Shown here: positions 4,859-6,619 of the stretch, piece after piece
Numbering within the stretch: the stretch's first letter is position 1
Layout of the letters: each line of letters begins with the position of its first letter
Source: Caldora sp. SIO3E6
GTDB taxonomy: Bacteria > Cyanobacteriota > Cyanobacteriia > Cyanobacteriales > Coleofasciculaceae
DNA: 6,619 nt
Reading direction: 5' to 3'
NCBI GenBank assembly: GCA_010672185.1
Contig: JAAHHL010000397.1
Span: 1 to 6,619 of the forward strand
Made by a program: the position numbers and the translations under genes
Notes under the pieces: generated by a model
Database searches by the model: none
Told to the model about the DNA's origin: nothing
What the model saw: the letters and a program-made list of their open reading frames with translations, nothing else

Positions 4859-5062
4859 TTCCCTTACTAAGGAGGATATTTTTATTTCCTTATAGTAGCT
4901 ATTGCATTCTTGGGGTAGATTGTATGCCCCTAAATCCCCCTTGGTAAGGGGGACTTTGAGTTGGTAAGGGAGACTTTGAAGTTTAGGGAACTTTGAGTTG
5001 GTAAGGGGGACTTTGGGGTTTAGATGAGATGAACTCAATTCTTTGGTCTCCATTATTGACAT
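4841..5062 (-). other. Possible small ORF carrying in-frame repeat elements (73 aa)
   Basis: This is the counterpart of the frame at 2831-3049. It starts MSIMETKELSSSHLNPKVPL, crosses the CCCCC-type repeats, and ends YNLPQECNSYYKEIKISSLV then RELGVQS. Both ends are conserved with the spacer B frame and the stop falls at the same codon. No Shine-Dalgarno was seen. It may be a repeat-invaded small gene or a conserved non-coding frame. Confidence 0.25.
4923..5030. repeat. CCCCCTAAATCCCCC palindromic element array (spacer C)
   Basis: A TATGCCCCTAAATCCCCC start (one base substituted from the usual TATCCCCC) is followed by three TTGGTAAGGG(G/A)GACTTTG units, one more than in spacers A and B. The extra unit shows tandem copy-number change. 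Confidence 0.83.
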
Positions 5063-5339
5063 AAGAATTCAATTTATTCAAGTGCTTTTAAGTTTTTTTA
5101 ATAATCAATTTTTGTGGAAAATGGATCAACTAAAAATAGAATTATTGGTATAAAAAATAACTATTAATGTTACAATAATACAGGCAACATAAGACTTTTA
5201 GGTAAGAAATGATTGCTAGTAATAAAAGAAAATTACTGTTGGTAATGGAAGGTTAAATTGGTGTTTTTCGGCAGTTTATGGTGCTGGATGTAATATCAGT
5301 TACCATGTTGAGAATGTTGAGAATGTTGAGAATGTTGAG
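5051..5339. repeat. Conserved intergenic spacer, copy C (block 1 only)
   Basis: Block 1 runs from CATTATTGACATAAGAATTC to the hairpin at 5340, closely matching spacers A and B. Block 2 and the exoprotein gene that should follow are absent: after the hairpin the sequence passes almost directly into the 3' flank of a 112-aa gene. No gene was seen. The frame open from 5278 exists only because of the 9-bp expansion and overlaps the 112-aa gene. Confidence 0.72.
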
Positions 5340-5340
5340 A
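5305..5340. repeat. 9-bp tandem repeat ATGTTGAGA, 4 copies
   Basis: Four perfect copies of ATGTTGAGA precede the hairpin. Spacers A, B and D have a single unit here (ATGTTGAAA or ATGTTGAGA), so this is a local slippage expansion. Confidence 0.95.
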
Positions 5341-5368
5341 ACCCCGACTTCTTCAAGAAGTCGGGGTT
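5340..5368. repeat. CCCCGACTTCTT hairpin repeat at a deletion junction
   Basis: Perfect 14-bp arms (5340-5353 and 5355-5368) flank a central C. On its left is spacer block 1. On its right, after a decayed half copy (GAGAAGTCGAGATTCTGGG near 5383-5401), comes the 3' flank of a 112-aa gene (TAGATTTAGTTCAATTGA). Confidence 0.92.
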
Positions 5369-5428
5369 CTGGGCAGTTAGCGAGAGAAGTCGAGATTCTG
5401 GGTAGATTTAGTTCAATTGATTGCTCAA

Positions 5429-5767
5429 TTAAACATTCTGCAAGTCAAATTCATTGGCCCCGGCGATGGTTAAGGGAGTGTTTCCACCTTGATATTCTTC
5501 ACAGAAAATCTCGTAGTCGTTACTGGTTGTATTGAAAGTTACTTTGAATTTATCTGCTTGTCGGTTTTTGGGCGTTAGTACTACACCGTTGGCAGTATAT
5601 TTCCAGTAGGTACCATTGAGACATTGAATTTTTTGAAAGCCTGAAGAGTTGGGGGTGAAGTCAAACTTTTGACTAGGGGAGTCGCTTTGATTTGCCTGGA
5701 TAAATCCGGTTTCAGAACCTTCTAAAACATTAGTGGAACCGGATACTTTGAGATAGTGATCGCTCAT
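5429..5767 (-). CDS. 112-aa hypothetical protein, all-beta (trefoil-like?), copy 3 (divergent)
   Basis: This is the same 112-residue family, about 63% identical to copy 1. Conserved anchors are YLKVSGSTNVLE (5-16), SPSQKF (30-35), CLNGTYWKYT (49-58), KFKV (73-76), TSNDYEIFC (81-89) and NEFDLQNV (105-112). It starts with ATG instead of GTG and lacks the AAGGAG of the other copies; only a weak AAGAA precedes it. It has no signal peptide or membrane segment. No exoprotein gene faces it: the upstream exoprotein of this module has been lost. The retained length and anchors despite more than a third of residues changed suggest selection on the protein. Function unknown. Confidence 0.8.
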   Translation of the reverse strand: MSDHYLKVSGSTNVLEGSETGFIQANQSDSPSQKFDFTPNSSGFQKIQCLNGTYWKYTANGVVLTPKNRQADKFKVTFNTTSNDYEIFCEEYQGGNTPLTIAGANEFDLQNV

Positions 5768-6157
5768 GACAGTATTCTTGGTTGATAGCGTTATTGTTAA
5801 GTGGTTTGATGGCGGATGCTGTTCTGGTAGGAGTTGGTTTTATCTCGGTTTTGGGGTTAATTAAGTTATAAGATGTAACTCAACTCTTCAGTATCCATTA
5901 TTGACATGGTTAATCTTTTTTTTCAAGTAGACTCCGGCATTTTTAATATTTAGTAACTTATGGGATACAAGGAAAATAAAATACAATTCATGGTATAAAA
6001 AACAACTATAAAGTGTTACAATAATACAGGTAATATAAGGCACTGAGGTCAAAATTATTGCTAGTAATAAGAGAAAATTGCTATTGGTAATAGAAAGTTA
6101 AATTGGTGTTTTTCGGCAGTTTATGGTGCTGGATGTAATATCAGTTACAATGTTGAG

Positions 6158-6186
6158 AACCCCGACTTCTTCACAAAGTCGGGGTT
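6158..6186. repeat. CCCCGACTTCTT hairpin repeat, degenerate
   Basis: The arms AACCCCGACTT (6158-6168) and AAGTCGGGGTT (6176-6186) are paired over 11 bp; the inner part (CTTCACA) no longer pairs. It is the counterpart of the hairpins at 943, 3300 and 5340. Confidence 0.88.
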
Positions 6187-6361
6187 CTGGGGTTTTATCT
6201 GGGGTCAATTTCACCATTGGGGGTAGTAGATTGGTGATGGTAGTTGGGAGATTTACCCTGGTAACTGATGCTATCTGTTTTTGGGCTATGGTAGGCGATC
6301 GCTATTTAACTGATGTAGCAAAAGTTACTTGAGATTAGGGAATAATTACGTAGATACGGGG

Positions 6362-6407
6362 CGGGGTTCTGGCTATTTAGCGAGAGAAGTCGGGGTTCTG
6401 GCTATTT
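6362..6407. repeat. 29-bp direct repeat built on hairpin half-copies
   Basis: CGGGGTTCTGGCTATTT occurs at 6362 and 6391, separated by AGCGAGAGAAGT. The unit includes the right arm of the CCCCGACTTCTT hairpin (GAAGTCGGGGTTCTGG) without its left arm. Confidence 0.8.
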
Positions 6408-6409
6408 GG

Positions 6410-6433
6410 CCATCAAAGCGATCGCTTTGATGG
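6410..6433. repeat. 24-bp perfect palindrome centred on a HIP1 octamer
   Basis: CCATCAAAGCGA is followed immediately by its reverse complement, giving a loop-free 24-bp palindrome with GCGATCGC at its centre (6418-6425). It lies 41 bases before the exoprotein start at 6475. It could be a repeat element or an operator; nothing here decides between these. Confidence 0.85.
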
Positions 6434-6474
6434 TTTGATAAGATTTAGTATTAGCTCTAGCCCAATTCCTCATA

Positions 6475-6619
6475 ATGAACCCCCGCTCCACCAACTGCTA
6501 CTTCCCACTTCTCGCTGTAGCCATGGTTAGCAGCAGTTTAATCCCTACCTGGCAACCAGCTCAGGCACAGTTAATTCCCGATAATACTTTAGAAGCAGAA
6601 AGTTCCGTAGTTGTTCCCA
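6475..6619 (+). CDS. TPS-domain exoprotein, partial (cut by window end)
   Basis: The first 48 codons are visible: a signal peptide (FPLLAVAMVSSSLIP, cleavage after AQA) and the beginning of the TPS domain (QLIPDNTLEAESSVVVP). From residue 6 onward they are identical to the 1319-2365 product; only residues 2-5 differ (NPRS against SHTP). The ATG aligns with the starts of both other copies. Whether this copy is full length cannot be told from the window. Confidence 0.88.
   Translation, partial: MNPRSTNCYFPLLAVAMVSSSLIPTWQPAQAQLIPDNTLEAESSVVVP

Larger units (their letters stand above)
5768..6474. repeat. Conserved intergenic spacer, copy D (no gene seen)
   Basis: This is the most divergent spacer. 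It lacks the CCCCC-type array of the others. Block 1 (about 5896 to the hairpin) and block 2 (6206-6357, with HIP1 at 6295-6302) are present. A 69-codon frame (6123-6332) crosses the hairpin and block 2 but has no ribosome binding site, and its first half ends early in spacers A and B. The final part has hairpin fragments, a 29-bp direct repeat and a HIP1-centred palindrome before the exoprotein start at 6475. Confidence 0.68.

Noticed and set aside
5278..5535. 85-codon frame starting MVLDVISVTM in spacer C
   Set aside because: In spacers A and B the same start ends within the hairpin after about 16 codons. Here it is held open by the 9-bp expansion and then runs antisense into a 112-aa gene.
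6123..6332. 69-codon frame starting MVLDVISVTM in spacer D
   Set aside because: It lacks a ribosome binding site and passes through a degenerate hairpin. The equivalent frame is closed in spacers A and B, so it is treated as spacer sequence.

Overview
The window looks like an accessory, repeat-rich region of a cyanobacterial chromosome, probably a filamentous or colonial species. Three things point there: HIP1 octamers (GCGATCGC at 1114, 6295 and 6418), several palindromic repeat families typical of cyanobacterial genomes (the GTAGAGACGTT hairpin, the CCCCGACTTCTT hairpin, and TATCCCCCTAAATCCCCC elements), and exoproteins with the cyanobacterial style of filamentous-haemagglutinin N-terminal (TPS) domain. 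No rRNA, tRNA, CRISPR array or transposase gene was seen.

Layout. Positions 1-202 hold eight perfect copies of an 18-bp repeat running into a G/C palindrome. Positions 203-583 encode a DUF559-type (VSR-like) endonuclease, bracketed by two outward-facing inverted CCCCC-type repeats. From about 571 to the end the window is a degenerate tandem array of one module: a conserved 0.6-0.9 kb intergenic spacer, then a TPS-domain exoprotein gene on the + strand, then a convergent gene for a 112-residue protein on the - strand. Exoprotein copies are at 1319-2365 (348 aa, truncated), 3629-4231 (200 aa, truncated) and 6475 to the window end (cut by the edge). The 112-aa genes are at 2393-2731, 4403-4741 and 5429-5767. 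The third module has lost its exoprotein gene, with a hairpin repeat at the join. The second carries a remnant of another 112-aa gene and what looks like a collapsed relic of the endonuclease unit.

How the parts relate. Both truncated exoproteins keep a Sec signal peptide and the complete TPS secretion domain, but lose the long beta-helix and effector parts. Each truncation is at a palindromic repeat that supplies the stop codon, and the endonuclease gene also ends inside a repeat. No TpsB (FhaC-type) outer-membrane transporter is present, so any export would depend on one elsewhere. The 112-aa proteins are unrecognised; they look all-beta, have no signal peptide, and two of the three have strong ribosome binding sites. 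The overall picture is a locus repeatedly duplicated, trimmed and reshuffled at palindromic repeats, with paired TPS-exoprotein and small-protein cassettes. Any functional pairing between the two is inference.
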